64,000 nt of DNA from positions 22,985-86,984 of the forward strand of contig LJSY01000008.1 in the NCBI GenBank assembly GCA_001314805.1, written 5' to 3'. This document shows, one piece after another, positions 1-10,546 of the stretch. Made by a program: the position numbers and the translations under genes. Every line of letters begins with the position of its first letter. Position 1 is the stretch's first letter. The DNA comes from Rhodobacteraceae bacterium HLUCCO18. Its GTDB lineage: Bacteria; Pseudomonadota; Alphaproteobacteria; Rhodobacterales; Rhodobacteraceae. The notes under the pieces were generated by a model. The model was not told where the DNA came from, ran no database searches, and was given only the letters and a program-made list of their open reading frames with translations.

Positions 1-1192
1 TCAGGTCCATGGTGGCGAATTTGGCGCCCGCCCGTTCCTCGCGGTCGTCGTAGAGCGGCTCCAGCCCCGCCGCCGCCAGCGCCTCGTAGAGGTCCTCGCA
101 GGCCGTGTCGCAGGATGCATCGCCCTGCTTGAGGTTCACGATACCCACATGGAAGGGCGTCACGCCCTCGGGCCAGATGATGCCGTTGTCGTCGTGGCAG
201 GCCTCGATGATCGCACCCACAAGGCGGCTTACCCCGATCCCGTGGGACCCCATGTGCACCGGCACGCGGTTGCCGTCATGGTCGTTCACATAGGCGCCCA
301 TCGCCTCGGAATACTTGGTCCCGAAATAGAAGATCTGGCCGACCTCGATCCCGCGCGCCATACGCTGGCGTTCCTCGGGGATCTTGCCGAATAGCTCCGG
401 GTCGTGGGTCTCGTCCGTGCGCGCGTAACGCGATGTGAACTCGTCCAGAACGGCGCGGCACTGCTCATGGCTGTCATAGTCGATGTCGCGGTCGCCGAAG
501 CGCAGGTCGGTGATCTCGCTGTCGTAGAACACCTTGGACTCGCCCGTGTCGGCCAGCACGAGGAATTCGTGGGTGTCGTCGCCGCCGATGGGCCCCGAAT
601 CCGCCCGCATCGGGATCGCCTGAAGGCCCATCCGCTCGTAGGTGCGCAGGTAGCTGACGAGATGCCGGTTATAGGCGTGGAGCGCGTCCTCCTTGGTCAG
701 GTCGAAATTGTAGCCGTCCTTCATGTAGAACTCGCGGCCGCGCATCACGCCAAAACGCGGGCGGATCTCGTCGCGGAACTTCCACTGGATCTGGTACATC
801 GTCAGCGGCAGGTCCCGGTAGCTCGTGACATGGGCGCGGAAGATATCGGTGATCAGCTCCTCCGCCGTGGGCGTGAACAGCATGTCGCGGTCGTGCCGGT
901 CGGTGATGCGCAGCATCTCGGCCCCGTAGGCGTCGTAGCGCCCGCTCTCGCGCCAGAGATCGGCAGACTGGATCGTGGGCATCAGCATCGCCAGATGGCC
1001 CGCGCGCGCCTGTTCCTCATGGACGATCCGTTCGATCTTCTGCAGGACCTTGTAGCCCAGCGGCAACCACGAATAGATGCCGGCGCTGGCCTGCTTGATC
1101 ATGCCCGCCCGGAGCATCAGCCGGTGGCTGACGATCTGCGCCTCGGAGGGCGTTTCCTTGAGAACGGGAAGGAAGTAGCGGCTGAGGCGCAT
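1..1192 (-). CDS. proS: Prolyl-tRNA synthetase, short form (3' end outside window)
   Basis: Charges tRNA-Pro with proline in the cytoplasm. About 397 codons are visible from the ATG at 1192, starting [18 protein letters not shown]. Class II motifs are present in order: the [20 protein letters not shown]-terminus, the TPTAEE proline-binding loop, motif 2 around [22 protein letters not shown], and motif 3 [16 protein letters not shown] near the window edge. The long editing insertion that E. coli ProS carries between motifs 2 and 3 is absent, as is known for the short alphaproteobacterial ProS. It is the last visible gene of a minus-strand run (permease, hdaA, ppk, ppx, proS), 79 bp after ppx. 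The C-terminal anticodon-binding domain lies mostly off the edge. Confidence 0.95.
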   Translation of the reverse strand, partial: MRLSRYFLPVLKETPSEAQIVSHRLMLRAGMIKQASAGIYSWLPLGYKVLQKIERIVHEEQARAGHLAMLMPTIQSADLWRESGRYDAYGAEMLRITDRHDRDMLFTPTAEELITDIFRAHVTSYRDLPLTMYQIQWKFRDEIRPRFGVMRGREFYMKDGYNFDLTKEDALHAYNRHLVSYLRTYERMGLQAIPMRADSGPIGGDDTHEFLVLADTGESKVFYDSEITDLRFGDRDIDYDSHEQCRAVLDEFTSRYARTDETHDPELFGKIPEERQRMARGIEVGQIFYFGTKYSEAMGAYVNDHDGNRVPVHMGSHGIGVSRLVGAIIEACHDDNGIIWPEGVTPFHVGIVNLKQGDASCDTACEDLYEALAAAGLEPLYDDREERAGAKFATMDL

Positions 1193-1271
1193 GGGCGAAA
1201 TCCTGTAGGGCAAAGGCACGTCGCGAGAGGGTTACGCCATCGCCTATCCGCCGACAAGCCGGTGTGCGCCG

Positions 1272-2819
1272 TCACCTCTTTTCCTGGCCGACCACCTTCG
1301 CCTCCGCACCCATCGCACCTGCCAGCGCACGGAACCGCGCCTCCGTCACCTCGCCGAAGAGCGCGCGGCCTTCGCTCGTGGCCAGGGTCAGGATCAGTTC
1401 CTTGCGCTTGGGGTGCCATGTCAGCGTCCCGTGGTCCGTCGGCCGCGCCACGGTGAACATCGCGCCGAAGCGCATGGCCCGGCCCAGGATCTCGGCCTCG
1501 AGCACCTCCGCCTCGGGGAGCAGCGCCAGAAGCCCGGTGTCGAAATTCGTCCCACCGCGGTTCGATTTGTAGCGATGCAGAAGCGCCAGCCCCAGATAGA
1601 CCCGCTCGCCATGGGTCAGACCGCCGAGATTGGCGCGGGTGGCGTTGTCGAAGCAGACCTCGGCGCGGTAATCGGGATGCGCGCGCCAGCTGACGTCATG
1701 AAGCAGACAGGCCGCGCGGATCAGGCGTTTCTTGTCGTGCCCCGCGCGCGGGAAAAGCGGCTCCACGAAACGATAGAGCGCGCGACCGAAGCCCGGCATC
1801 CGCGCCGAGGACGCCTCCGCGTGGCGCGCGGCCTCGATCAGCGGGTCGCTGTGGCGCAGCGCCTCGGACATCTGTTCATAAAGCAATCCCTCGCGGATCC
1901 CGTAGGAGGAGACCGCGATTTCGCGCGGCTTGAGCTGACGGACCAGTGCCTTCAGCACCTCGGCGGCCAGCGGCACCAGACGCATCCGTTCCACGCTGGT
2001 GCCGGTTTTCGCGCGCAGCTCCGAGATATCGCTCTGCTCGATCATCGCAATGCTGTCGAGGATGGCCTTGGGCGTCATCCGGTATTCGTGCAGCACCTTC
2101 AGCGGATAGCCGCGCCGCTCCATGTCGATCCGCGCGATGGCGCGCCACGAGCCACCGACGAGAAACAGGCGCTCGGGCCGTTCCGAAAACGCCTCGGCCA
2201 GTTCGGTGACACGGACCTTGATATGGGCGCGCATGGCCTTCTTGCCGCCCTTCAGCCCCATCAGCTTGAGCGGCCCCAGATCCGAGGTCCGGCGCTTCCC
2301 CACCACGCCGCCGCCCAGAAGTTCGGCCAGTTCCATGGACGAGCCGCCGATATCGCAGACCAGTCCCTCCGCCCCGGGCCAGCCGAGCAGCACGCCCTGC
2401 GCCGACAGCCGTGCCTCTTCGTCGCCCTCGACGATGCGGATCTCGAGGCCGGTCTCCTCCAGCACCTGTTGGCGGAACTCAGGCCCGTCCTCGGCGTCGC
2501 GCACCGCCGCCGTCGCCACGGTCAGAAGCGGCGACACCTCCATGCCCTTGGCCAGCGCCGCGAACCGGCGCAGCGCAACCATCGCGCGCACGCGGCCCTC
2601 GGGGTTCAGCCGCCCCGTTTCCGAGAAGCCTGCACCAAGGCCGCAGAGGATCTTTTCGTTGAAGAAATAGGCGGGACTGCGCGCGGCGCCGTCGAAGACG
2701 ACCAGACGGACAGAGTTCGAGCCGATGTCGATCACGCCCACGCGGCTGAGCGCGCGCGCCTCGGGTCCGTCGAAGAGGGGCACGCCAAAGGGGCCCCATT
2801 CCGGGTGATGATCGTCCAT
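1272..2819 (-). CDS. ppx: Ppx/GppA family phosphatase (exopolyphosphatase)
   Basis: 515 aa. The N-terminal actin-like ATPase fold shows the phosphate 1 motif VGVIDIGSNSVRLVVFDG (residues about 27-44) and the CDIGGSSMELA motif. A C-terminal HD-like segment (LLHDVSWRAHPDYRAE) follows, as in the longer Ppx/GppA proteins. The family hydrolyses terminal phosphate from polyphosphate or pppGpp. The neighbour ppk, 119 bp upstream on the same strand, makes polyphosphate hydrolysis the likelier role. Known family biology pairs the synthase and hydrolase in one operon. The substrate choice is inferred from context; the family assignment is clear. Confidence 0.92.
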   Translation of the reverse strand: MDDHHPEWGPFGVPLFDGPEARALSRVGVIDIGSNSVRLVVFDGAARSPAYFFNEKILCGLGAGFSETGRLNPEGRVRAMVALRRFAALAKGMEVSPLLTVATAAVRDAEDGPEFRQQVLEETGLEIRIVEGDEEARLSAQGVLLGWPGAEGLVCDIGGSSMELAELLGGGVVGKRRTSDLGPLKLMGLKGGKKAMRAHIKVRVTELAEAFSERPERLFLVGGSWRAIARIDMERRGYPLKVLHEYRMTPKAILDSIAMIEQSDISELRAKTGTSVERMRLVPLAAEVLKALVRQLKPREIAVSSYGIREGLLYEQMSEALRHSDPLIEAARHAEASSARMPGFGRALYRFVEPLFPRAGHDKKRLIRAACLLHDVSWRAHPDYRAEVCFDNATRANLGGLTHGERVYLGLALLHRYKSNRGGTNFDTGLLALLPEAEVLEAEILGRAMRFGAMFTVARPTDHGTLTWHPKRKELILTLATSEGRALFGEVTEARFRALAGAMGAEAKVVGQEKR

Positions 2820-2938
2820 CCGGGCCCGTCTCCCGCCTTTGCCGCCGTTGCCCCCGCCGCCGTGGTCGTCATCGACGTCGGCGTGTCAGGTTGATGACAT
2901 GGCCCCTTCGCGGCCGTCAATTCCCCTTATGTCGCGCC

Positions 2939-5113
2939 TCAGTCGGTGCTGTGCGTCAGCGCCGGCACATCCTTTGCCCCCGCCGTTCCGCGCCCCGAAA
3001 GCGACGGGTTCTCCATGAAGAAGCGATGGCAGGAGAACGGATTGTCCACCGTCTCCAGCTCCGCACGGCGGAAGGACCCGTCGGGCTGCAACACCCAGCT
3101 CTGGGCCACGTCGGCAAGGTTGGCGGCCATGATCTGGCCGACGATCTGCGCCTTGACGGTCGGGTTGGTGCATTCGACCAGCGTCTCGACCCGGCGGTTC
3201 AGGTTGCGACCCATCCAGTCGGCCGAGCTGATATAGACCTTCGCCTTCTTGTGCGGCAGCCCGTAACCGTTGCCGAAACAGACGATGCGCGAATGCTCGA
3301 GGAACCGGCCGACGATGGATTTGACGCGGATGTTCTCGCTCAGCCCCCGGATACCCGGACGCAGGCCGCAGATGCCGCGGATGACGAGGTCGATCCGCAC
3401 GCCGGCCTGGCTGGCCTCGTAGAGCGCGTCGATCACATCCGCCTCGATCACGCTGTTCATCTTGGCCCAGACCATTGCGGGCTTGCCCGCCCGCGCATGC
3501 TCGGCCTCGGCCTTCAGCCCCTCTATGATGCGCGCCTTGAGCGTGAGCGGCGAGATGGCGAGGTTTTCCAGCCCCTCGGGTTCGGCGTAGCCGCCCACGT
3601 AGTTGAAGACCTTGGTCGCGTCCCGGCCCAGCGCGACGTCGCAGGTGAAGAGGCTGAGATCGGTATAGATTCGCGCGGTGATCGGGTGGTAGTTGCCGGT
3701 GCCGAAATGGGTGTAGGTCACCAGCCGGTCACCCTCGCGCCGGACGACGGTCGAAATCTTGGCGTGCGTCTTGTAGGTGATGAAGCCGTAGATCACATGG
3801 GCGCCCGCGCGTTCCAGCTTGCGCGACTGGCGGATATTGGCGGCCTCGTCGAAGCGCGCCTTGAGTTCCACCAGCGCGGTCACGGACTTGCCGTTCTCCG
3901 CAGCCTCGCAGAGCGCGTCCACGATGGGGCTTTCGTTCGAGGTCCGGTAGAGCGTCTGCTTGATCGCCACCACGTTCGGGTCCCGCGCCGCCTGGCTGAG
4001 GAAGCGGATGACCATGTCGAAGGTCTCGTAGGGGTGATGCAGCAGCATGTCCTTTTGCCGGATCGCCGCGAACATGTCGCCGTCATGGTCCTGCACCCGC
4101 TCGGGCACACGGGGCGTGAAGGACTTCCACAGCAGGTCCGGCCGGTCGTCCAGCACCAGTTCCTTGAGGCTCACCAGCCCGATCATGCCCTTGACGTCGA
4201 CGATCTCGTCGCCCGCGACATGCAGCTGTTCGATGATCTCGGTCTTGAGGTCCTGCGGCGCGCCCGCGCTGATCTGAAGGCGCACGACCTCGCCCCGGCG
4301 GCGCCGCTTGAGCGCGGTCTCGAACTCGCGCACCAGGTCCTCGGCCTCTTCCTCAAGCTCGAGGTCGCTGTCGCGCAAGAGCCGGAACGTGCAGGACCCG
4401 GCCAGCTCGTAGCCCGGGAAAAGCGCGCCGACATTCAACAGCAGAAGCTCCTCGAGCGGCAGGAAGCGCGCCTCGCCATCCGTGGCGGGCAGGCGCACGA
4501 AACGGTCGATCTGGCTGGGGATCGGCAGAAGCGCCTGCAATTCGCGCCCGTCGCGCGCGCGGCGCATCTGAAGCGCAAGCGCAAGCCCCTCGTTCGTAAT
4601 GAACGGAAAGGGATGCGCCGGGTCGATGGCCAGCGGCGACAGCACCGGGAAGACGCGGGCAAGAAACTCCTCTTCGAGGTGCTTCTTGTCGGCGGCCTTG
4701 AGTGCCGCGCGCGTGACCACGGTGATGCCCTGCCGCTCCAGCTCCTTTCTCAGCGCGACCCAGGCGGCCTGCTGGTGCTGCATGAGCCGGCGGGCATCGG
4801 CGTTGATCAGCTTGAGCTGTTCGGCGGGCGTGCGACCATCGTCCGAAGTGCCGGTGTTGCCCTCCTGCGCCAGCTCGCGCAGGCCCGCCACGCGGACGGT
4901 GTAGAATTCGTCGAGATTTCCGGCGCTGATCGACACGAAGCGGACCCGCTCCAGCAGCGGCACGCGCGGGTTCTCGGCCTCCTCCAGCACGCGCCAGTTG
5001 AAGGCGAGCCAGCTGAGCTCCCGGTTGAAGAAGCGCCGGGGCCCCCGTGTCTGCGCATCGGGCAGGTCGGTGGGCTCGGGAAGGGGTGCGTTCAGGAAAT
5101 CTGCGAAACTCAT
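2939..5113 (-). CDS. ppk: Polyphosphate kinase 1
   Basis: Makes long-chain polyphosphate from ATP at the inner membrane or in the cytoplasm. 724 aa from the ATG at 5113 ([14 protein letters not shown]); an in-frame extension upstream has no protein-like character and overlaps hdaA. The N-terminal [20 protein letters not shown] and the two phospholipase-D-like catalytic halves are intact: YKTHAK with the autophosphorylated histidine at about residue 450, and [20 protein letters not shown] with the second histidine at about residue 621 (equivalents of E. coli H435 and H592). It starts 13 bp after the hdaA stop and is followed by ppx, so co-transcription is likely. Confidence 0.96.
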   Translation of the reverse strand: MSFADFLNAPLPEPTDLPDAQTRGPRRFFNRELSWLAFNWRVLEEAENPRVPLLERVRFVSISAGNLDEFYTVRVAGLRELAQEGNTGTSDDGRTPAEQLKLINADARRLMQHQQAAWVALRKELERQGITVVTRAALKAADKKHLEEEFLARVFPVLSPLAIDPAHPFPFITNEGLALALQMRRARDGRELQALLPIPSQIDRFVRLPATDGEARFLPLEELLLLNVGALFPGYELAGSCTFRLLRDSDLELEEEAEDLVREFETALKRRRRGEVVRLQISAGAPQDLKTEIIEQLHVAGDEIVDVKGMIGLVSLKELVLDDRPDLLWKSFTPRVPERVQDHDGDMFAAIRQKDMLLHHPYETFDMVIRFLSQAARDPNVVAIKQTLYRTSNESPIVDALCEAAENGKSVTALVELKARFDEAANIRQSRKLERAGAHVIYGFITYKTHAKISTVVRREGDRLVTYTHFGTGNYHPITARIYTDLSLFTCDVALGRDATKVFNYVGGYAEPEGLENLAISPLTLKARIIEGLKAEAEHARAGKPAMVWAKMNSVIEADVIDALYEASQAGVRIDLVIRGICGLRPGIRGLSENIRVKSIVGRFLEHSRIVCFGNGYGLPHKKAKVYISSADWMGRNLNRRVETLVECTNPTVKAQIVGQIMAANLADVAQSWVLQPDGSFRRAELETVDNPFSCHRFFMENPSLSGRGTAGAKDVPALTHSTD

Positions 5114-5126
5114 GCCGCTGCCGTAG

Positions 5127-5831
5127 TCAGCTATTGTGTCGCGACGGTGACACGGGCGCCATGTCCTCGGCAAGGGCCGCCTTGGCGTCCGACAGGCGCG
5201 GCGGGCGCTTGACGGCCAGCGCACGGGCATCGAGCCGTCCGACAAAGCCATGCAGGGCCGCGGCGGAGCGTTCGATCCGGGGCAGGACATGGGACAGGAT
5301 CGCCGGGGTCAGCCTGAGCCCGCGGTCGTGCGACAGCTTCAGCAGGAGCGCCGACAAAAGCGTGTCGTCCGGTGCGTCGATCCGAGCAAGCTCTGCCTGG
5401 CGCATGCGGCTGTCGAGGTCGGGCAGTCCGAGGCCCCAGCGCGCGGGCGGCCTGCGCGCGGTCAGCAGGAGCGGCGCCCCCGTGGCGGCAAGCGCGTTGT
5501 GCAGGTGAAAGAGCCGCGCCTCGGCCGCCGCATCGCCGGCCACGCGGTCCACGTCCTCAAGCGCCAGCGCGGGCCATGCCCCCGCTTGCGCGACATCCGC
5601 CTCCGTCACATCTCTGGCCGAGATGATCCGCGCCCCGCTCTGTCCGGCCCAGACATGGGCCAGATGGGTCTTGCCCGAGCCTTCAGGGCCCGCGAGGACG
5701 AGCTTGCCGAAGGACCACTCGGGCCAGGCGTCCACTCGGGCGAGGGCGACCTCGTTGCTGGCGGACACGAAGAAATCGCCGCGCCCCATCGCCGGACGGA
5801 CGGGAAGGTCGAAGACGAGTTGCTGCGCCAT
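5127..5831 (-). CDS. hdaA: DnaA-like regulatory ATPase, HdaA/Hda type
   Basis: 234 aa from the ATG at 5831. The N-terminus [10 protein letters not shown] carries a QLxFDL-type sliding-clamp binding peptide. Then come Walker [10 protein letters not shown] (residues about 48-56), Walker B-like LALEDVDR and an arginine-rich sensor segment. A DNA-binding domain IV of DnaA is missing. In alphaproteobacteria HdaA binds the replication clamp and stimulates ATP hydrolysis by DnaA to prevent over-initiation. The start overlaps the stop of the upstream permease by one base (TGATG), showing translational coupling. The same-frame upstream extension reads in the permease's alternate frame and is a shadow. 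Confidence 0.88.
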   Translation of the reverse strand: MAQQLVFDLPVRPAMGRGDFFVSASNEVALARVDAWPEWSFGKLVLAGPEGSGKTHLAHVWAGQSGARIISARDVTEADVAQAGAWPALALEDVDRVAGDAAAEARLFHLHNALAATGAPLLLTARRPPARWGLGLPDLDSRMRQAELARIDAPDDTLLSALLLKLSHDRGLRLTPAILSHVLPRIERSAAALHGFVGRLDARALAVKRPPRLSDAKAALAEDMAPVSPSRHNS

Positions 5832-6919
5832 CAGGCCTCCCGGTCGTCCGGGCCCCCATCCGGCTGCGCTTCCAACCCGCGATAGAGCCGGCTTTCGCGG
5901 TAGCGCTCCAGCGCGTAGCGGACGAGCACGCCGATGGCCGCGGCCACGGGCACGGCAACAAGCATGCCGACGAAGCCGAACAGCGTGCCAAAGGCCGACA
6001 GCGCGAAGATGAGCCAGACCGGGTGCAGGCCGACCGAGCTTCCGACAAGCTTCGGCGTGAGGATATTGCCCTCCACCAGCTGGCCCGCCTGGAACACCAG
6101 CGCGACAGCGAGGATCGTCCACCATTCGCCCCAGAACTGGAAAAGCGCGAGGCCGATGGACAGGGCGCCGCCGACCAGTGCGCCCACATAGGGAATGAAG
6201 GTCAGAAGTCCCGCAACCAGCCCGACCACCAGGCCGAATTGCAAGCCGATCACCATCAGCGCAGCGGCATAGAACGTGCCGAGGATCAGGCACACGGTTC
6301 CCTGCCCGCGCACGAAACTGGCAAGCGTGCGGTCGATCTCGCCGGCCAGCCGCCGGATCGTCGGGGCATGGTCGCGCGGCAGAAGCTCGTCGATACGGGC
6401 AATCATCCGGTCCCAGTCGAGCAGCAGGTAGAAGGCCACGACCGGGGCGACGACCAGAAAGACGAGCATGTTGACGACGCTGGCGGCGCCGCTCAGCACC
6501 TGCTGCAGCAACTCGCCGCCGCGCGACTGGATCGTCTCGCCGATCGAGGCGAGCGACTGGCGGACAGGCGAGGTGTCGTCGATCACGTCGGGAAAACGCT
6601 CGGTCAGCCAGCTGCGCAGCTGGTTGAAGAGCTCGGGCACGGACTGGATCAGGTCGTTGGCCTGCTGCACGAGGGTCGGAATGAGCACAAGGAGCGCCAG
6701 AGCGGTCACGGCCAGCAGGATCACGAAGATCACCACGGCGGCCAGCACCCGCGACAAGCCCATGCGTTCCAGCCGGTCGGCGACGGGATCGAGGAAATAG
6801 GCGATGGCCCCGCCCACGATGAAGGGCAGGATCACCTGCCCCAGCGCCCACAGCGTCAGCAGGAGCACCGCGGTGGCGATGCCCCAGTAGGTCACTTGCT
6901 GGCGGACAGGCAGGGCCAT
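5831..6919 (-). CDS. AI-2E family (PerM-like) membrane transporter
   Basis: 362 aa with about eight hydrophobic helices: a cluster at the N-terminus (residues 12-85), a soluble stretch (about 90-150) and a cluster from about residue 155 to the end. It contains typical PerM/AI-2E signatures such as FYLLLDWDRM and the GLVAGLLTFIPYVGALVGG loop followed by GNILTPKLVGSSVGLHP. Members export diverse small molecules or ions; the substrate cannot be read from sequence. It heads the hdaA-ppk-ppx run, and its stop codon shares one base with the hdaA start. This order is common in Rhodobacteraceae. Confidence 0.88.
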   Translation of the reverse strand: MALPVRQQVTYWGIATAVLLLTLWALGQVILPFIVGGAIAYFLDPVADRLERMGLSRVLAAVVIFVILLAVTALALLVLIPTLVQQANDLIQSVPELFNQLRSWLTERFPDVIDDTSPVRQSLASIGETIQSRGGELLQQVLSGAASVVNMLVFLVVAPVVAFYLLLDWDRMIARIDELLPRDHAPTIRRLAGEIDRTLASFVRGQGTVCLILGTFYAAALMVIGLQFGLVVGLVAGLLTFIPYVGALVGGALSIGLALFQFWGEWWTILAVALVFQAGQLVEGNILTPKLVGSSVGLHPVWLIFALSAFGTLFGFVGMLVAVPVAAAIGVLVRYALERYRESRLYRGLEAQPDGGPDDREA

Positions 6920-6944
6920 GGGGTCTCCTGTGGTGCGTCGCGGT

Positions 6945-7415
6945 CTATTGCGACGACAGCTCGGTCATCACGCGCTGACCGATGCGCATCTGCGCCTGCT
7001 GCATCTGCGGGCCGATCATCGCGAAGGTGTTGGCCATGAAGGGCTGCATCTTGGACATGACGTCAGCCCCTTCGGGGGTGTTGTAGAACGCCTCGAGCGC
7101 CACGATTTCCTCCAGCGAAAACGTATCGACGGCCGACGCGACCATCGCCGCCTCGAGGTCTGGGCGCAGGGCCGTCATTTCCTCGGCACCGATCCGCCCG
7201 ACGATCTGCAATTGCTCTTCGGTCAGTTGCGGCATCATCGCGCGCATTTGAGCGATCATGGCATCGGCCGACAGCATCTCGTCCATCATGCGCTGCTGGA
7301 TCGGGTTGTCGACATAGCGCTGCACCGCCTCGCGCAGTTCATCGTCCTGCGCGTGGCCGGGTGTGGCGCCAAACAGCGCGAGACCGCATGCGAGCGGCAA
7401 GGCAAGGCGAAACAT
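6945..7415 (-). CDS. DUF2059 secreted protein
   Basis: 156 aa with a classical Sec signal peptide (MFRLALPLACGLALFGATPGHAQ), so probably periplasmic. The C-terminal half matches the DUF2059 pattern (ALEAFYNTPEGADVMSKMQP), an all-helical domain of unknown function. The protein is Met- and Gln-rich (QRMMDEMLSADAMIAQMRAMM). It lies 25 bp upstream of the permease start and may be co-transcribed with it. I can assign no function. Confidence 0.85.
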   Translation of the reverse strand: MFRLALPLACGLALFGATPGHAQDDELREAVQRYVDNPIQQRMMDEMLSADAMIAQMRAMMPQLTEEQLQIVGRIGAEEMTALRPDLEAAMVASAVDTFSLEEIVALEAFYNTPEGADVMSKMQPFMANTFAMIGPQMQQAQMRIGQRVMTELSSQ

Positions 7416-7529
7416 GACCGAAAACCTCTGATCGATGAAACACCCCCACTGGATGCGACAAGGGCCCGGTCAGGGCAAGGGAAAAGCCGGTCCCCTCCCC
7501 GCAGGAGCCGGAAAACGCGCGTTCTACAT

Positions 7530-7575
7530 GCGGGAAAACCGAGGCTTTCCCGCCAGAAAAACGCGCGTTTTTCTG
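7530..7575 (-). terminator. Palindrome plus hairpin after mcmA
   Basis: Seven bases after the mcmA stop codon lies a perfect 22-bp palindrome (7554-7575) with A5/T5 runs flanking a CGCGCG centre. It is followed directly by a second hairpin (arms GCGGGAAA at 7530-7537 and TTTCCCGC at 7546-7553). A third partial copy, GAAAACGCGCGTT, lies at 7511-7523. The same layout occurs at 43828-43869. A role in transcription termination is inferred from the position. Confidence 0.55.
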
Positions 7576-7582
7576 TACCGCA

Positions 7583-9736
7583 TCAGGCGGCGCGCGCCGC
7601 CCGGATCAGTTCGAGGATATCGCGCGCCGCCGAGGGGATGTTCGTCCCCGGCCCGAAGATCGCCTTCACGCCGGCCTTTTGCAGGAACTCGTAATCCTGG
7701 TGCGGGATCACCCCGCCGCAGATCACGATGATATCGCCCGCGCCCTCTGCCTTCAACGCCTCGATGAGCTTGGGCGCCAGCGTCTTGTGTCCCGCCGCCT
7801 GGCTGGAGATGCCCACCACGTGCACGTCATTGTCGATGGCGTCCTGCGCGGCCTCTTCCGGTGTCTGGAACAAGGGCCCCACATCCACGTCGAAGCCGAT
7901 ATCGGCGAAGGCCGTGGCGATCACCTTGGCGCCCCGGTCATGACCATCCTGCCCCATCTTGACCACCAGCATCCGGGGCCTGCGTCCCTCGGCCTCGGCG
8001 AAGCTGTCCACGTCCTTCTGGATCTGCGCGAAGCCCTCGTCGCCCTCGTAGGCGGAGCCGTAGACACCGGCAAGCGTCTTCACCTCGGCGCGATGCCGTC
8101 CGAATACCTTTTCCATGGCCATGCTGATCTCTCCCACGCTGGCCCGCGCGCGGGCCGCTTCCACCGCCGCGTCGAGAAGGTTGCCCCCCTCCCGCGCCCG
8201 CCGTTCCACCTCTGCGAGCGCCGCGGTGCAGGCGGCCTCGTCGCGGGCGGCCCTGATCCTCTCCAGCCGCGCGATCTGGCTTTCGCGCACGGCGACGTTG
8301 TCGATATCGAGGATGTCGATCGGGTCCTCGTGATCCTTGCGATACTTGTTGACGCCGACGATGACCTCCTGGCCGCGGTCGATCATCGCCTGCCGCCGCG
8401 CGGCCGATTCCTCGATCCTCAGCTTCGGCAGGCCGCTTTCGACGGCTTTGGTCATGCCGCCCATCTCCTCGACCTCCTCGATCAGCGCCCAGGCCTTTTC
8501 GATCAGCTCGTTCGTCAGGCTCTCGACGTAGTAGGAGCCCGCAAGCGGATCGACGACCTTCGTCACACCTGTCTCCTCCTGCAGGATCAGCTGCGTGTTG
8601 CGCGCGATCCGCGACGAGAACTCAGTCGGCAGCGCGATCGCCTCGTCGAAGCTGTTGGTGTGGAGCGACTGCGTGCCGCCAAGGACGGCGCTCATCGCCT
8701 CGAAGGCCGTGCGCACCACGTTGTTGTAGGGGTCCTGCTCCTGCAGGGAGACGCCCGAGGTCTGGCAATGGGTGCGCAGCATCTTGGAGCGTTCCGACTT
8801 CGCCCCGAATTCCGTCATGATCCGGTGCCAGAGCGTGCGCGCGGCGCGAAGCTTCGCGATTTCCATGAAGAAATTCATGCCGATGGCGAAGAAGAAGGAC
8901 AGCCTTCCGGCAAACTTGTCCACGTCCATGCCCGCATCGATCGCCGCACGCACGTATTCCCGCCCGTCGGCCAATGTATAGGCAAGCTCCTGCACGAGGT
9001 TCGCCCCGGCCTCCTGCATGTGGTAGCCGGAGATCGAGATGGAGTTGAATTTCGGCATGTTCTCGGACGTGTAGCCGATGATGTCCGAGATGATCCGCAT
9101 CGAGGGCTCGGGCGGGTAGATATAGGTGTTGCGGACCATGAACTCCTTGAGAATGTCGTTCTGGATGGTCCCCGACAGCACCGATCTGTCATGCCCCTGC
9201 TCTTCGCCGGTGACGATGAAATTCGCGAGGATCGGGATGACCGCCCCGTTCATCGTCATCGAGACCGAGACCTGATCGAGCGGGATGCCGTCGAAGAGGA
9301 TCTTCATGTCCTCGACGCTGTCGATCGCCACGCCCGCCTTGCCCACATCGCCCACCACGCGGGGGTGGTCGCTGTCATAGCCGCGATGGGTCGCCAGATC
9401 GAAGGCGACCGAAACGCCCTGCTGACCGGCGGCCAGCGCCTTGCGGTAGAAGTTGTTCGAGTCCTCCGCCGTCGAGAAGCCCGCGTATTGGCGGATGGTC
9501 CAGGGCCGGCCGGCATACATCGTGGCCTTCACGCCGCGGGTGAAGGGCTCGAACCCCGGCGCCGTCCCCATATGCGGCAAGCCCTCGGTATCGGCCTCGG
9601 TATAAAGCGGCTTCACGCGGATACCTTCCAGCGTCTCCCAGACGAGACTGTCGGGATCGCGTCCCTTCAGTTCCTTCGCCGCGCGCTCACGCCAGGCGTC
9701 CGTGGTATCGCTCTTGATCCTGGAATTTTCCGTCAT
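7583..9736 (-). CDS. mcmA: Methylmalonyl-CoA mutase
   Basis: Adenosylcobalamin enzyme that converts (R)-methylmalonyl-CoA to succinyl-CoA, the last step of propionyl-CoA assimilation. 717 aa from the ATG at 9736, preceded by AGGAAAAGGGG. The TIM-barrel substrate domain (residues about 1-570) contains [18 protein letters not shown] and [17 protein letters not shown]. The C-terminal B12 domain has the base-off motif DGHDRG with the cobalt-ligand histidine at about residue 599. It is a single-chain, large-subunit type. The only plus-strand gene between it and pccA is the DUF4174 gene. I found no PccR-like site immediately upstream. Confidence 0.96.
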   Translation of the reverse strand: MTENSRIKSDTTDAWRERAAKELKGRDPDSLVWETLEGIRVKPLYTEADTEGLPHMGTAPGFEPFTRGVKATMYAGRPWTIRQYAGFSTAEDSNNFYRKALAAGQQGVSVAFDLATHRGYDSDHPRVVGDVGKAGVAIDSVEDMKILFDGIPLDQVSVSMTMNGAVIPILANFIVTGEEQGHDRSVLSGTIQNDILKEFMVRNTYIYPPEPSMRIISDIIGYTSENMPKFNSISISGYHMQEAGANLVQELAYTLADGREYVRAAIDAGMDVDKFAGRLSFFFAIGMNFFMEIAKLRAARTLWHRIMTEFGAKSERSKMLRTHCQTSGVSLQEQDPYNNVVRTAFEAMSAVLGGTQSLHTNSFDEAIALPTEFSSRIARNTQLILQEETGVTKVVDPLAGSYYVESLTNELIEKAWALIEEVEEMGGMTKAVESGLPKLRIEESAARRQAMIDRGQEVIVGVNKYRKDHEDPIDILDIDNVAVRESQIARLERIRAARDEAACTAALAEVERRAREGGNLLDAAVEAARARASVGEISMAMEKVFGRHRAEVKTLAGVYGSAYEGDEGFAQIQKDVDSFAEAEGRRPRMLVVKMGQDGHDRGAKVIATAFADIGFDVDVGPLFQTPEEAAQDAIDNDVHVVGISSQAAGHKTLAPKLIEALKAEGAGDIIVICGGVIPHQDYEFLQKAGVKAIFGPGTNIPSAARDILELIRAARAA

Positions 9737-9991
9737 CGGGTCATCCCCTTTTCCTGTCCCTTGTCGGCAAGGATGTCGCATCCCCGTCCGGTATCCATGA
9801 AATCGGCGCGGCCGTCGGCACTGTCCGGACGGCCAGCGAGGTCCGCGCCGCGGCGCTTGTCCCGGAGGGTGCGCACGGGCAGCGCGGATGGTGAGCATCG
9901 CGTGAAGAAATCCGTTCCCGCCCCATCTGACGCCAAGTCCCCCTTCGCTTTCTCGGGCGACCTGCCTATATCTTTGGAGAATGGAGACGAA

Positions 9992-10510
9992 ATGCGACCA
10001 ATCCTGATCTTAACACTTGCCGCTCTTGCGCTTCTTGCCCCGCCTGCCATCGCCCAGGACGGCGGTTCGGGCGATATCGCAATGACCCAGCGCGCGGCGG
10101 CGGAGGGCGAGAGCGAAACCGAAACCGAGGCCGAAGCCGAGGAGGTCGATTTGTTGGCGCCGCGCGACGCCGCAGACCTGACGCTGGAGGAGTTCCTCTG
10201 GGTCGCGCGTCCCGTCATCGTCTTTGCCGACGCCCCCGCCGATCCGCGTTTCATCGAGCAGATGCAGCTTCTGGCCGAACGGCCGGAGCCGCTTCTGGAA
10301 CGCGACGTGGTCATCATCGTCGATACCGATCCCTCCGCGCGCTCGGCCATCCGGATGGACCTTCGCCCACGCGGCTTCTCGCTGGTGGTGATGCAGAAGG
10401 ACGGCAGCGTCGGGTTCCGTCGCCCCTCGCCGCGCGACGTGCGCGAGATCACGCGCGGCATCGACAACTTCCAGTTACGGCAGGAAGAACTGCGTTCGGG
10501 CGGGCAGTAG
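9992..10510 (+). CDS. DUF4174 secreted protein
   Basis: 172 aa. The start at 9992 gives a signal peptide ([22 protein letters not shown]), so it is probably periplasmic. A low-complexity acidic linker ([12 protein letters not shown], residues about 40-52) precedes a DUF4174 domain ([20 protein letters not shown] to the RQEELR end), a thioredoxin-like fold of unknown function without an active-site Cys pair. It is read against its neighbours, inserted between mcmA and pccA on the opposite strand. The ATG at 9981 is out of frame and was not used. Confidence 0.78.
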   Translation: MRPILILTLAALALLAPPAIAQDGGSGDIAMTQRAAAEGESETETEAEAEEVDLLAPRDAADLTLEEFLWVARPVIVFADAPADPRFIEQMQLLAERPEPLLERDVVIIVDTDPSARSAIRMDLRPRGFSLVVMQKDGSVGFRRPSPRDVREITRGIDNFQLRQEELRSGGQ

Positions 10511-10546
10511 CCCCGGGCAAGGATATCCGTCCGCCCGCGCACGGCC

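Noticed and set aside
404..1456. Long plus-strand open frame over proS
   Set aside because: It is the antisense shadow of proS (His/Arg/Gln-rich, no family), as with other long antisense frames over ppx, ppk, mcmA and pccA.
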